Below are positions 1 to 7,220 of a DNA stretch of 54,998 bases, piece after piece. A model generated the notes under the pieces. That model did not search any database, was not told the DNA's origin, and saw only the letters and a list, made by a program, of their open reading frames with translations. The stretch comes from UBA910 sp964369145 (lineage in GTDB: Bacteria > Patescibacteriota > Minisyncoccia > Phycocordibacterales > DATDWN01). Numbering within the stretch: the stretch's first letter is position 1; each line of letters opens with the position of its first letter. The DNA is taken from assembly GCA_964369145.1 (NCBI GenBank), contig CAYJEE010000003.1, forward strand, positions 1-54,998, read 5' to 3'. The position numbers and the translations under genes were made by a program.

Positions 1-1
1 A

Positions 2-1969
2 GTGACTGATTCAGGTGGACTTTCTGCTTCAACAACACGACAGGTGATTGTGGCTGGTAATCCTGTGTCTACTGGTTCGATTACATTCTGTTCTATCTTT
101 GCAAACAAAGATAATATGATCGCAACTACGTCGGCAAATCTTCCATTTGGAACATTTACGATGAAAATTGGTACAACAACAGATATTGCAAACTCAACAG
201 TGTATTCAAAAGTATGGAATGCATCTTCATTTGCACCAAACAAAAAAATTATTCTTTCTCAGAATGATGCTGACTGTGTGACATACAATAATCTTCCGCT
301 CGGCTCGTACTACTATAGTGAGCTTGGAATCACAGGGTCACAATGGATCGTATCTTCAACAAGTCCTAAATACAATGATCAGTTGACTGCACCAGTAAAC
401 AACATCTTTGACTTGTTTGCATACAGTCCTGAATTGTTTACTGCAACAACTACTGATGATGCTTCTCGAAATGTAAACTCAGATGGCTTGGTTGTAGTTT
501 CTTCTGATCGACGAGATCATACTGTAGTGCTTGCAACAAAATATGCAGACCCACTCGCATGTATGTTACCTGAATTTACTTCAGCATCATCTGCGACAGG
601 TGAAGTTGGTAAATCATTCTCATACACACTTTCTGCAACATCTACATCAGCTTCAGTGATCACCTATAGTGCAACATCACTTCCTGCAGGACTTTCATTG
701 TCAGGCGATACTATCTCAGGTACACCGACCACATCTGGAGCGTTTACAGTGACTATCAGTGCGTCAAATAGTTGTGGACTTACTTCAAAAAATATAACAA
801 TCACCATTGCACCTGCACAGGATGTATGTACAACATGTGGTGGTGGTAGTGGAGGTGGAGGAGGTGGTGGTGGTAATGGGCCAGTCGTATCTTCGTTAAC
901 AATTACAAATGAAAAGGTTGTTGAAATTACTCCTGGAGTTGCGTTGGTAACATGGAACACAAACTTGCCTGCAACAAAAGAAGTAGGTTACGGAAATACA
1001 TCACAGCCAGCATCATTTATCACTGCTCCATTCGGATACGCAACATCAACTGTACGTGTATCAAGTCCTCTTGAAACAGTACACTCATATACAATTCCAA
1101 TTCAGTCTGGTAAGACATACTATTTCCGACCAGTATCAAGTGATTCAAAAACAACTATAGCGGGAATTGAACTTGTACTTAATCCAGGTACACCATCAAC
1201 AGGTGGTACTACGGCTCCAAACGCATGTTACTACTTGTTTGATTATTTGAAACAAGGATGGGATAACAATCCTGTCGAAGTGAAAAAACTTCAGGTATTC
1301 TTGCGAGATCTCGAAGGGTTTGCTGTAAATGTTACTGGTGTATACGATGATCAGACTGTGAGTGCATTAAATGCATTCCAAAATCGATACAAAGATGACA
1401 TCTTGACTCCATGGGGTCATGCAGCTCCTACATCATTTACCTATATTACAACAAAGAAAAAAGTAAATGAGATTTATTGTAAAACAGCGTTCCCAGTCAC
1501 TGTTCAGCAGCAAGCAGAAATTGACGCATACAAAGCATTTCTTTTTGGACTTCTTGAAGCAGGTGTCACACTTGGTCTTCCTACAGAAGATCAGTTAAAT
1601 CAGCCAGTTATCATTGATACCAATGAAGTTGGAGTGCTTCCAGGTCTCTCAACATCAACTCTAGGAACATTGGCAAGTGGTGAGGTGAATGCAACAAGTA
1701 CAACCGCAGGACGATTAACTGCAAACGTGATTGCCTCAAGTAAGAAACTTGGAAACCTCGCTGCAGCAATATTCTCATGGCCATGGGACTGGGCTCAAGG
1801 TTGGTTTGGAGGCAATGATGATAATCAGTGTACAAATCAGTCAGTATTCTCATCTTGGTTTAGTTGGATATTGATTATAATCATCCTTACTATGTCTTAC
1901 TTGTGGTATCGAGAAAGACGAGAAAATAAAAAAGCAGAAGATATAAACAAAGAACTCGACCTTATGTAA
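2..1969 (+). CDS. Large surface protein with Ig-like and peptidoglycan-binding-like domains (N-terminus outside window)
   Basis: The frame is open from the window edge and shows no signal peptide, so the true start lies upstream; 655 residues are visible. Residues about 190-270 form a bacterial Ig-like module (SLPAGLSLSG, SGTPTTSGAFTVTI). A glycine run follows at about 280-292, then a fibronectin-like beta segment (about 295-395). At about 408-493 a cysteine-bounded segment with VKKLQVFLR and GVYDDQTVSALNAFQ resembles the peptidoglycan-binding-like module common in Patescibacteria surface proteins. A transmembrane helix at about 622-640 precedes a basic tail (RERRENKK), so the protein is anchored by its C-terminus with the rest outside. 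Likely role is cell-wall or surface structure; no enzymatic motif is visible. The family assignment of the modules is by eye. Confidence 0.8.
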   Translation: MTDSGGLSASTTRQVIVAGNPVSTGSITFCSIFANKDNMIATTSANLPFGTFTMKIGTTTDIANSTVYSKVWNASSFAPNKKIILSQNDADCVTYNNLPLGSYYYSELGITGSQWIVSSTSPKYNDQLTAPVNNIFDLFAYSPELFTATTTDDASRNVNSDGLVVVSSDRRDHTVVLATKYADPLACMLPEFTSASSATGEVGKSFSYTLSATSTSASVITYSATSLPAGLSLSGDTISGTPTTSGAFTVTISASNSCGLTSKNITITIAPAQDVCTTCGGGSGGGGGGGGNGPVVSSLTITNEKVVEITPGVALVTWNTNLPATKEVGYGNTSQPASFITAPFGYATSTVRVSSPLETVHSYTIPIQSGKTYYFRPVSSDSKTTIAGIELVLNPGTPSTGGTTAPNACYYLFDYLKQGWDNNPVEVKKLQVFLRDLEGFAVNVTGVYDDQTVSALNAFQNRYKDDILTPWGHAAPTSFTYITTKKKVNEIYCKTAFPVTVQQQAEIDAYKAFLFGLLEAGVTLGLPTEDQLNQPVIIDTNEVGVLPGLSTSTLGTLASGEVNATSTTAGRLTANVIASSKKLGNLAAAIFSWPWDWAQGWFGGNDDNQCTNQSVFSSWFSWILIIIILTMSYLWYRERRENKKAEDINKELDLM

Positions 1970-1985
1970 AGAGTTCTCTCTGAAA

Positions 1986-2026
1986 GGAAAAACCCCTCGA
2001 CTACAAGAGTCTAGAGGGGTTTTTCC
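1986..2026. terminator. Bidirectional intrinsic terminator
   Basis: A perfect 13-bp stem (GGAAAAACCCCTC at 1986-1998 with its complement at 2014-2026) has a 15-nt loop whose GACT/AGTC can also pair. A and T runs flank the GC core on both strands. It separates the surface-protein gene from the convergent tsaD. Confidence 0.9.
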
Positions 2027-2092
2027 GTTTGTACTTCCGTCAGAGATTATATCAAAAAATAGTCCCTTTTGAAATAATGTTTTGTGGAAAAA

Positions 2093-3307
2093 CTATACAA
2101 GTAAATTTCCGTTTGCTTTTATGAAGCCGTTTTTTTGAACGTATTCTGGATGAAGAATGCTTTCGATATATCCAGCACTCGCTATCATCAGAGCATTATC
2201 GGTCGCCATATCTTTTTCCGGAATATGGAGAGTTACATCAGGAAACGTTTCTTCGATAAGGTGTGTAAATGAATTTCTGATATGGGTGTTGGCGATTACA
2301 CCTCCTCCAATAATCAATGTGTGAGCTCGAGATTCTTCGAGCGCTTTACTAGTTTTTGAGATGAGTACCTCAGTGACTGCATCTTCAAATTCTCGACATA
2401 GGTCGGCAACCTCGTCTTCGGTTGGTTTACCATGATCTCTCAGCGTATACAGTACCGAAGTTTTGAGTCCTGAAAAAGAAAAATCAAAATCTTTTGAGTA
2501 CAGCATTGGTCGCGGAAGTGAAAAAGTGTGAGGGATATGGTTGGTACGAGCGTATTGAGCACGTTTGGATACTTCTGGTCCACCAGGATAGGGAAGCTTG
2601 AGCATCCGTGCGACTTTATCAAACGCTTCTCCTACTGCATCGTCTCTTGTCTGCCCAATTTTCTTATATGTACCCCATTGTGCTATTTCGATAAGCTCAG
2701 TGTGTCCTCCAGAAATCAGAAGTGCAAGTGCTGGAAAATGTACTGACTTTTGACTTGAAGGACTTGATGGACTTTCCACTACTTCAGTTTTTAGTAAAAC
2801 TGAAGCTATGTGTCCCTTCATGTGGTTGGTAGCAATCACTGGTATATCCCAGAGTACCCCGAGTGCTTGGGCAAATGAAATGCCTACCCAGAGTGCAGGC
2901 TCAAGACCGGGTCCTGCGGTCACTGCAATTAAGTCGATAGAAGGTCGTTCTATGTGCTCCAGGGATGCTTTGAACATCTCAAATACACCATGTTCTTTGG
3001 AGAGGATTTGCTCGATGGTTGCCCAATTTTCTGCTGAAATTGACCCTGTTTTTTCATTGCCGTCTCTTACATTACTGTGCCACAAAGAGGCTTCCTGGAG
3101 CACTTTTTGGAGCAAAGGGGGTAGGTTTTTGCCGTGTTCTCGCTTGGCGAGGTTTGGGTAGACTCCACCGTACTGAGCATGCAAAGCGACTTGAGAAAAG
3201 AGTCCGTTTCCAAGTACAGAAAAAGAAGGGGATTCAAGTCCCCCTGTCGCTTCTACCGCACATACTGCGGTTTCGTCACAGCTTGTTTCGATGCCAAGGA
3301 TGATCAT
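2093..3307 (-). CDS. tsaD: tRNA N6-adenosine threonylcarbamoyltransferase TsaD
   Basis: 404 residues. TsaD transfers the threonylcarbamoyl group to A37 of ANN-decoding tRNAs (t6A). The N-terminus MIILGIETSCDETA is the canonical ASKHA start, the metal-binding HxxxH is visible as HMKGH, and LISGGHTEL and GGGVIAN complete the family pattern. The start at 3307 is chosen because it gives the canonical N-terminus; a longer frame reads backwards through tRNA-Val and is rejected. The ATG shares its A with the last base of the encoded CCA of tRNA-Val, so there is no room for a ribosome-binding site. Between the HMKGH region and FPALALLISGG lies an extra stretch of about 12 residues (ESPSSPSSQKSV) encoded by a DNA repeat that also occurs in intergenic regions (see repeats). 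Confidence 0.95.
   Translation of the reverse strand: MIILGIETSCDETAVCAVEATGGLESPSFSVLGNGLFSQVALHAQYGGVYPNLAKREHGKNLPPLLQKVLQEASLWHSNVRDGNEKTGSISAENWATIEQILSKEHGVFEMFKASLEHIERPSIDLIAVTAGPGLEPALWVGISFAQALGVLWDIPVIATNHMKGHIASVLLKTEVVESPSSPSSQKSVHFPALALLISGGHTELIEIAQWGTYKKIGQTRDDAVGEAFDKVARMLKLPYPGGPEVSKRAQYARTNHIPHTFSLPRPMLYSKDFDFSFSGLKTSVLYTLRDHGKPTEDEVADLCREFEDAVTEVLISKTSKALEESRAHTLIIGGGVIANTHIRNSFTHLIEETFPDVTLHIPEKDMATDNALMIASAGYIESILHPEYVQKNGFIKANGNLLV
2745..2775 (+). repeat. GACTT-rich repeat, copy inside tsaD
   Basis: This stretch is made of the same GACTT/GGACTTGATGGACTTT words as the intergenic copies at 36470-36500 and 39167-39195. Here it lies in frame inside tsaD (about codons 178-188) in a loop that is shorter in typical TsaD proteins. 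Confidence 0.55.
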
Positions 3308-3382
3308 GGTGCGCAATACAGGATTCGAACCTGTCGCCTTTCGAACGTCAATCGAACGCTCTACCAAATGAGCTAATCGCGC
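3307..3382 (-). tRNA. tRNA-Val (GAC), CCA encoded
   Basis: Acceptor GCGCGAT pairs with ATTGCGC; the D arm, anticodon stem TTCGA/TCGAA with loop TTGACGT (anticodon GAC) and T arm ACAGG/CCTGT are all intact. The discriminator A is at 3310 and CCA is encoded at 3309-3307. The last A of CCA is also the A of the tsaD ATG. Confidence 0.9.
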
Positions 3383-3447
3383 GATATTTACCTCTACAAT
3401 CTAGCAATTTCTGCTCAATTTCGCAATTTTAAAGGGTACAATTTTTT

Positions 3448-3475
3448 TTGCAATTTTCTGAAAAAATGTTATATT
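3448..3475 (+). promoter_or_regulatory. Promoter for the tRNA-Glu transcription unit
   Basis: TTGCAA at 3448-3453 and TATATT at 3470-3475 are 16 bp apart. Transcription would start near 3482 and give a leader of roughly 215 nt before tRNA-Glu. Inferred from consensus only. Confidence 0.55.
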
Positions 3476-3551
3476 AAGTCGGTTCAAATGAGGTTTATTT
3501 GGTTAAACTTGCAGTGGCAGGTTGCCCGATCAAATCTTCGGTTTAATTTAG

Positions 3552-3666
3552 GGCCCTATCGTCTATCGGTGAACTTGGGTAGGGACCCAAGTGAACGACC
3601 GGAGCACGACGGTGCGAGGTGTGGTCAGATGCAAAGTCAACAGACTTTGACATGTGACTAGGACAC
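3552..3666 (+). ncRNA. tRNA-Glu 5'-half copy interrupted by an 88-nt structured insert
   Basis: 3552-3570 is identical to the first 19 bases of the downstream tRNA-Glu (GGCCCTATCGTCTATCGGT). The tRNA sequence resumes as TAGGACAC at 3659-3666 after an insert at 3571-3658, then diverges, so no 3' half exists. The insert can fold into three consecutive hairpins: ACTTGGGT/ACCCAAGT (3573-3592), GACC...GGTC with inner GCAC/GTGC (3597-3626), and CAAAGTC/GACTTTG with loop AACA (3632-3649). It cannot yield a working tRNA. It may be a leader structure of the tRNA-Glu transcript or an integration relic; neither is proven. Confidence 0.5.
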
Positions 3667-3697
3667 TTTAGGTAATCGAAGTTATTTTAAATTTATT

Positions 3698-3769
3698 GGC
3701 CCTATCGTCTATCGGTTAGGACACGGCCTTTTCAAGGCTGTAAGCGCGGTTCGATTCCGCGTAGGGTCA
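3698..3769 (+). tRNA. tRNA-Glu (TTC)
   Basis: Acceptor GGCCCTA pairs with TAGGGTC (one G-U); anticodon stem CGGCC/GGCTG carries loop TTTTCAA (anticodon TTC); T arm is GCGG/CCGC. The discriminator is A at 3769 and CCA is not encoded. Confidence 0.95.
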
Positions 3770-3778
3770 CAGATACAT

Positions 3779-3806
3779 AAAAAGACTGGACTGCTCCAGT
3801 CTTTTT
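3779..3806 (+). terminator. Intrinsic terminator after tRNA-Glu
   Basis: A perfect 12-bp stem (AAAAAGACTGGA, loop CTGC) ends in a T run, immediately downstream of the tRNA. Confidence 0.9.
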
Positions 3807-3820
3807 CGCCTCTATGAAGT

Positions 3821-3848
3821 TTGATGTAATATTTTTTCTTGTTAAACT
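3821..3848 (+). promoter_or_regulatory. Putative promoter of the DUF1653 gene
   Basis: TTGATG (3821-3826) and TAAACT (3843-3848) are separated by 16 bp, 27 nt before the start codon. Confidence 0.4.
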
Positions 3849-3875
3849 AAATTTAAATTATTTTAAATTAATATT

Positions 3876-4175
3876 ATGCAAACACCAGAAAGAGGTTTCT
3901 ACTATCACTACAAACATGATCCAGATGTGTCAATCAATAACTATGCATACGAGCTGATTTCTGTCGGTAATCACACTGAGACAGGAGAACATCTTGTTAT
4001 CTATCGGTCTTTATACCAAACTGAAATTCAAAAAGATGGGCAGTATTGGCTCCGTCCACTCGATATGTGGGCGGGAGATGTCACAAAAGAAGGGAAGACA
4101 ATCCCGCGGTTTCAGAGGGTTACTGATCCAGAAGTTATCAGCCAACTTGAAGCCATTAAAAGCGAAATGTACTAA
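3876..4175 (+). CDS. DUF1653 domain protein
   Basis: 99 residues. The order G-F-Y-Y-H-Y-K-H, then TGEHLVIYRSLY, then YWLRPLDMW and a proline-rich IPRFQRV matches the DUF1653 family, a small beta-rich fold found alone or fused to other domains; the function of the family is not established. No signal peptide or membrane segment is visible, so it is probably cytoplasmic. It follows tRNA-Glu and its terminator and has no Shine-Dalgarno sequence upstream. Confidence 0.85.
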   Translation: MQTPERGFYYHYKHDPDVSINNYAYELISVGNHTETGEHLVIYRSLYQTEIQKDGQYWLRPLDMWAGDVTKEGKTIPRFQRVTDPEVISQLEAIKSEMY

Positions 4176-4231
4176 AAATCTACCAGGTTTACCTAAGGAG
4201 AAATCTGTGGGTATTTTTTGAATGATTTTTG

Positions 4232-4246
4232 ATATACTACGTATAA
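4232..4246 (+). promoter_or_regulatory. Extended -10, leaderless start of the SGNH gene
   Basis: TATACT at 4233-4238, preceded by TTTTTGA, ends 7 nt before ATG 4246. This places the transcription start at or next to the start codon. Confidence 0.6.
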
Positions 4247-4857
4247 TGAATCAAAAAGTCATCCTCATTCTTGGAATCGTCCTTGTTATTGCAGGTTTTT
4301 TCTTTTTTAAACCATCACCAAAAATTACAAATTATCCATCTTCTGGTGACTCAATTGTTGCCTTTGGCGATAGTTTGATTGAGGGTGTAGGAGCGACTAC
4401 AGGAAATGATTTAGTATCCCAACTTTCAAAAAAAATCGGTGAGCCGATTATAAACCTCGGTATTGCAGGAAATACAACAGAACAAGGACTTGCGAGAGTT
4501 GATCGTATTGCCGAATACAAACCAAAAGTGGTACTCGTGCTTTTAGGGGGCAATGACTACTTAAGAAAAGTGCCAAAAGCTGAGACGTTTAAAAATCTAG
4601 AGGATATTGTCACAAAGATACAGTCAACAGGGGCGGTGGTAGTACTGCTTGGTATCCAGGGTGGAGTGATCGGTGACCCGTATGAGGATGAATTTGAAAC
4701 ATTGGCACAAAGAAAAGGTGTGGTGTATGTATCAAATGTGCTCGATGGATTGATTGGAGATTCTCGATATATGTCAGATGCGGTACATCCAAATAATGAG
4801 GGGTATGCGCGGATTACTGAGCGAGTGTATGGAAAGTTACAATCAGTACTAAAGTAA
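4246..4857 (+). CDS. Membrane-anchored SGNH/GDSL hydrolase
   Basis: 203 residues from ATG 4246, chosen because it directly follows a -10 box and starts the signal anchor; an earlier ATG at 4222 overlaps the promoter. Residues 5-21 form a single hydrophobic helix, so the enzyme faces outward. SGNH blocks are all present: FGDSL (Ser43), the glycine of NLGIAGNT, GGND, and the Asp/His pair in SDAVHPN. The closest general type is TesA/lysophospholipase L1-like esterase. Likely substrates are acyl or acetyl esters of envelope lipids or glycans, which the sequence does not specify. It stands alone between DUF1653 and a second membrane-anchored protein. Confidence 0.88.
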   Translation: MNQKVILILGIVLVIAGFFFFKPSPKITNYPSSGDSIVAFGDSLIEGVGATTGNDLVSQLSKKIGEPIINLGIAGNTTEQGLARVDRIAEYKPKVVLVLLGGNDYLRKVPKAETFKNLEDIVTKIQSTGAVVVLLGIQGGVIGDPYEDEFETLAQRKGVVYVSNVLDGLIGDSRYMSDAVHPNNEGYARITERVYGKLQSVLK

Positions 4858-4883
4858 AAAGTGCATCAGTGTGAGATATTTTG

Positions 4884-4899
4884 TATACTTAATGACGTA
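4884..4899 (+). promoter_or_regulatory. -10 box close to start codon
   Basis: TG directly followed by TATACT (4884-4889) ends 9 nt before ATG 4899. Confidence 0.5.
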
Positions 4900-5492
4900 T
4901 GAAAAACGTACTACGAATAATAGCAGTGATTGGTATCATCGGAGGAGGAACTTTTTTCTTCAGAGAGTGGGCGTTACAAGAGTTTAACTCTACATTCGCT
5001 TCTCTCGATGCTTCTTTTGTGGGGACAGAACAGGTCGCACAAGTTGCGGGAGTATTTGCTACAGCATCTACTTCAGAAGCTACACTCGGTACAACTACTC
5101 CTGTTGCATACACAGGTCCTGATCATTTCTTATTTATAACCCCACGTAAAAATGCGGTGATGTACCAAGGGTGCACATATCCAGTGACGTGGATGGCTTC
5201 AAGTACGTTACAAAGCCTTACACTCACTCTCTCTGATGCGGGTACACGACAAGCAATATCAGGAGACTATAGTGGTATACCTCAAGAGATAACAGGAAAT
5301 AATATACAGAGTATAGAGTGGAAAGTAGGAGCTAGAGTGTGGCCAGGAGAATATTTTTTCCAGCTTACCTCACTAAATAAAAAAGAAGTTGATGAAAAAA
5401 GTTACCGGTTTACGGTAAAAGTAATACCAAACACCGTCTCAGAGCAAGATCGAAAAAGTATCTGTGAAGATTCTTCTGATCTTGTAATCTAA
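4899..5492 (+). CDS. Membrane-anchored extracytoplasmic beta-domain protein
   Basis: 197 residues, not assigned to a firm family. Residues 4-22 are a signal anchor; residues 40-70 are a Ser/Thr/Ala-rich stalk. Residues about 75-175 (FLFITPRKNAVMYQGCTYPVTWMAS, read as beta strands) resemble the Ig-like Kre9/Knh1-type surface fold, which often begins with an 'I-x-x-P...G...I-x-W' pattern. One CICED-like cysteine lies near the C-terminus and one in the beta domain, compatible with a disulfide. It follows the SGNH hydrolase by about 40 nt but has its own -10 box. No enzymatic motif was found. Confidence 0.75.
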   Translation: MKNVLRIIAVIGIIGGGTFFFREWALQEFNSTFASLDASFVGTEQVAQVAGVFATASTSEATLGTTTPVAYTGPDHFLFITPRKNAVMYQGCTYPVTWMASSTLQSLTLTLSDAGTRQAISGDYSGIPQEITGNNIQSIEWKVGARVWPGEYFFQLTSLNKKEVDEKSYRFTVKVIPNTVSEQDRKSICEDSSDLVI

Positions 5493-5517
5493 AAAACTCG
5501 CATGATGCGAGTTTTTT
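5491..5517. terminator. Bidirectional intrinsic terminator
   Basis: AAAAAACTCGCA at 5491-5502 pairs with 5506-5517 over a 3-nt loop. It overlaps the last base pairs of the plus-strand gene and ends the minus-strand Tat operon just past the tatA stop. Confidence 0.9.
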
Positions 5518-5520
5518 AGA

Positions 5521-5700
5521 TTACTTCTTTTTTATATCAGTTGAGTTTGCTTGAGGCGCTTCTACATCCTTAAATGCTCCTCGCATATGCTTGATCGCTT
5601 CTACGATACTGCGTGACAATTCTGGAATCTTTTTTGATCCAAAAAGAAGTATTGCAAGTGCGGCGATGATAATAAGCTCTCTAGTTCCTAATCCAAACAT
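5521..5700 (-). CDS. tatA: Sec-independent protein translocase TatA
   Basis: 59 residues, found by reading the strand directly. MFGLGTRELIIIAALAILLF is the short N-terminal membrane helix with the conserved FG just after it (LLFGSKKIPEL), followed by an amphipathic helix and a charged tail ending in KKK. TatA oligomers form the conduit for folded Tat substrates. It overlaps the tatC stop by 20 nt and is the last gene of the eight-gene operon that begins at 15759. No second TatA/TatB-type gene is visible here, so this would be a minimal TatAC system. Confidence 0.92.
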   Translation of the reverse strand: MFGLGTRELIIIAALAILLFGSKKIPELSRSIVEAIKHMRGAFKDVEAPQANSTDIKKK

Positions 5701-6412
5701 GGTTTTTTTTATTAGTATTAATTAAAATGGTTGCTTCGTAAAGTATGATCAACGGCAACGCCATTGCTATTAATGATAGTCCATCTGTTGGGGGAAGTAA
5801 AGATACAATAACGAAAATAATAAACAGCGCAACTCGTCTTTTTTGTTTAAGAAATGAGCTGTGTATAATGTTGAGTTTAATACCAAAAGAAAGGATGAGA
5901 GGAAATTGGAAAACAATCCCTAAAAGTGATGAAGTGATAAAAATTTGCGATAAAAAGCTTCCAATATCCCAAATATTTTTAATACCCAAACTTTCATTGA
6001 GCTCTGCAAGGAGCTGGAATGAGTAATAAAGAATCAAAAAACCATATAAAAATCCAGATACAAATAAGAGGAGACTGAGTGGTATCGAAAGGACAAACCA
6101 CTTTTTTTCTCGTGAGGTGAGCGCGGGTCTTAAAAAAGAGTATACATGAAAAATAACCAATGGGAGAGTGATGATAATGGCAAAAAAGAACCCGATATCT
6201 ACTGCAAGATCTGCAAATTGAAATGGGGAAGTAGTGGCAATCAAAACATCTTTAATATTAAAAAAAGAAATGAAATGTTTAAGTACAAATGCAGACGAGA
6301 AAAAACCTCCGATAAACACAATACCGAAGATGATTGTTGACCAATAGAGTCGTCGACGGAGGTCTTCGAGATATGGAAGAAAAGTTTCTAGATGTTTAAC
6401 AAAAGGTTTCAA
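5681..6412 (-). CDS. tatC: Sec-independent protein translocase TatC
   Basis: 243 residues with six hydrophobic helices. The N-terminal cytosolic stretch HLETFLPYLEDLRRRL is the signal-recognition element of TatC, and the loop with FLRPALTSREKKW matches the conserved P-x-L-x-x-x-E-K signature. TatC binds twin-arginine signal peptides. It lies 6 nt downstream of the 62-aa gene and overlaps tatA. Its position at the end of an operon that starts with a Tat-like signal protein suggests a dedicated export route for that operon's products. Confidence 0.95.
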   Translation of the reverse strand: MKPFVKHLETFLPYLEDLRRRLYWSTIIFGIVFIGGFFSSAFVLKHFISFFNIKDVLIATTSPFQFADLAVDIGFFFAIIITLPLVIFHVYSFLRPALTSREKKWFVLSIPLSLLLFVSGFLYGFLILYYSFQLLAELNESLGIKNIWDIGSFLSQIFITSSLLGIVFQFPLILSFGIKLNIIHSSFLKQKRRVALFIIFVIVSLLPPTDGLSLIAMALPLIILYEATILINTNKKNHVWIRN

Positions 6413-6418
6413 GACAGT

Positions 6419-6607
6419 TTATTCTGACATAATAAAAATATTGCCACCACCTCCACCCCCAGTAACCAGAGGAATTTCGGTGCATAAAAGTGCCCCATCT
6501 GCTTCAGTCAGACTGTCTGCAGGTGTGTATGCGCCATTTCCTGCAGGGATTTCAAGTACGAAATCTTGTGCATCTCCAGATGAAGCGACGATATCAGTGA
6601 CAGCCAT
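6419..6607 (-). CDS. Small glycine-tract protein of the Tat operon, unknown function
   Basis: 62 residues, no recognisable family. The N-terminus (MAVTDIVASSGDAQDFVLEIPAGNGAYTP, read as short strands) is acidic, and a six-glycine run precedes the hydrophobic end GGNIFIMSE. No signal peptide or charged helix is visible. It sits 4 nt after the 200-aa gene and 6 nt before tatC, so it is cotranslated with the structural genes. It could be a small structural or assembly subunit; that is inference from position only. Confidence 0.6.
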   Translation of the reverse strand: MAVTDIVASSGDAQDFVLEIPAGNGAYTPADSLTEADGALLCTEIPLVTGGGGGGNIFIMSE

Positions 6608-6611
6608 ATAA

Positions 6612-7214
6612 TTAGAAGGTTATTTCGGTTAATGGTGTGGTTGTACTCACACTTTCAGTAATTTCCTTTACTCGCGTGACGTCCTCTATAACATTTTCAA
6701 CAATTGGAATGATTTCTTCCAATGTGTTTTCGGTGGGTGTATTGGGAGTAACAGGGAGTATTGTTTCTGTAGTGACGGGTGTTGTGGTAGATATATGTGG
6801 ATCAAGTGATGTAAGTGGTGTGGATGATGCAAGACTAGACTCGACTTGATCTGGATTTGTAATTGGAGCCTGGTCTTGTGGTAATACAGCGTCCGGAGTC
6901 ACTTCTGGCTGTCCTGGTTCAACGGTTTGTATGTTTTCAACCACAGTATCGAGAGCAACATCTTTGTTGCTTTTACTGAAAAGACTTTTAGGGTCAATTT
7001 TCATAACTTCTTCCATAAGTTTTTCAGGGTCAGTGATGTTATATATCATGTCACCATAGGCAATAAATTTTGCCTCGTATCGGCATAATGGTTCTTCTGG
7101 TGCAAATGCTGCGGCACAAACGACAGAAGATCCGTCATCATAATATCCAGTCGGATCGTATACAACCATCCCTGGATTATCAAAGAGTACCTGACCTTTT
7201 GTAAGATAAATCAT
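6612..7214 (-). CDS. Tat-operon protein with Thr/Pro/Val-rich tail, unknown function
   Basis: 200 residues. The first 95 residues look folded (MIYLTKGQVLFDNPG, three cysteines near residues 33-43). From about residue 100 the sequence becomes Pro/Thr/Val/Ile-rich and acidic, with repeated TTTP and TPLT motifs, typical of a flexible spacer or fibre. No signal peptide is present although the composition is that of an exposed protein. It lies 6 nt after the third giant paralogue. I do not recognise a family. Confidence 0.65.
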   Translation of the reverse strand: MIYLTKGQVLFDNPGMVVYDPTGYYDDGSSVVCAAAFAPEEPLCRYEAKFIAYGDMIYNITDPEKLMEEVMKIDPKSLFSKSNKDVALDTVVENIQTVEPGQPEVTPDAVLPQDQAPITNPDQVESSLASSTPLTSLDPHISTTTPVTTETILPVTPNTPTENTLEEIIPIVENVIEDVTRVKEITESVSTTTPLTEITF

Positions 7215-7220
7215 ACGTTT

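Noticed and set aside
664..960. Minus-strand ORF with a polyproline run
   Set aside because: It is the antisense of the glycine tract and beta domain of the surface protein; no start signals.
3307..3367. N-terminal extension of TsaD by 20 residues
   Set aside because: The extension is the reverse reading of tRNA-Val; the canonical TsaD N-terminus begins at 3307.
3571..3658. Small group I intron in a tRNA-Glu gene
   Set aside because: At 88 nt it is too short, lacks the P7/P3 core, and no 3' tRNA half follows, so splicing would not give a tRNA.
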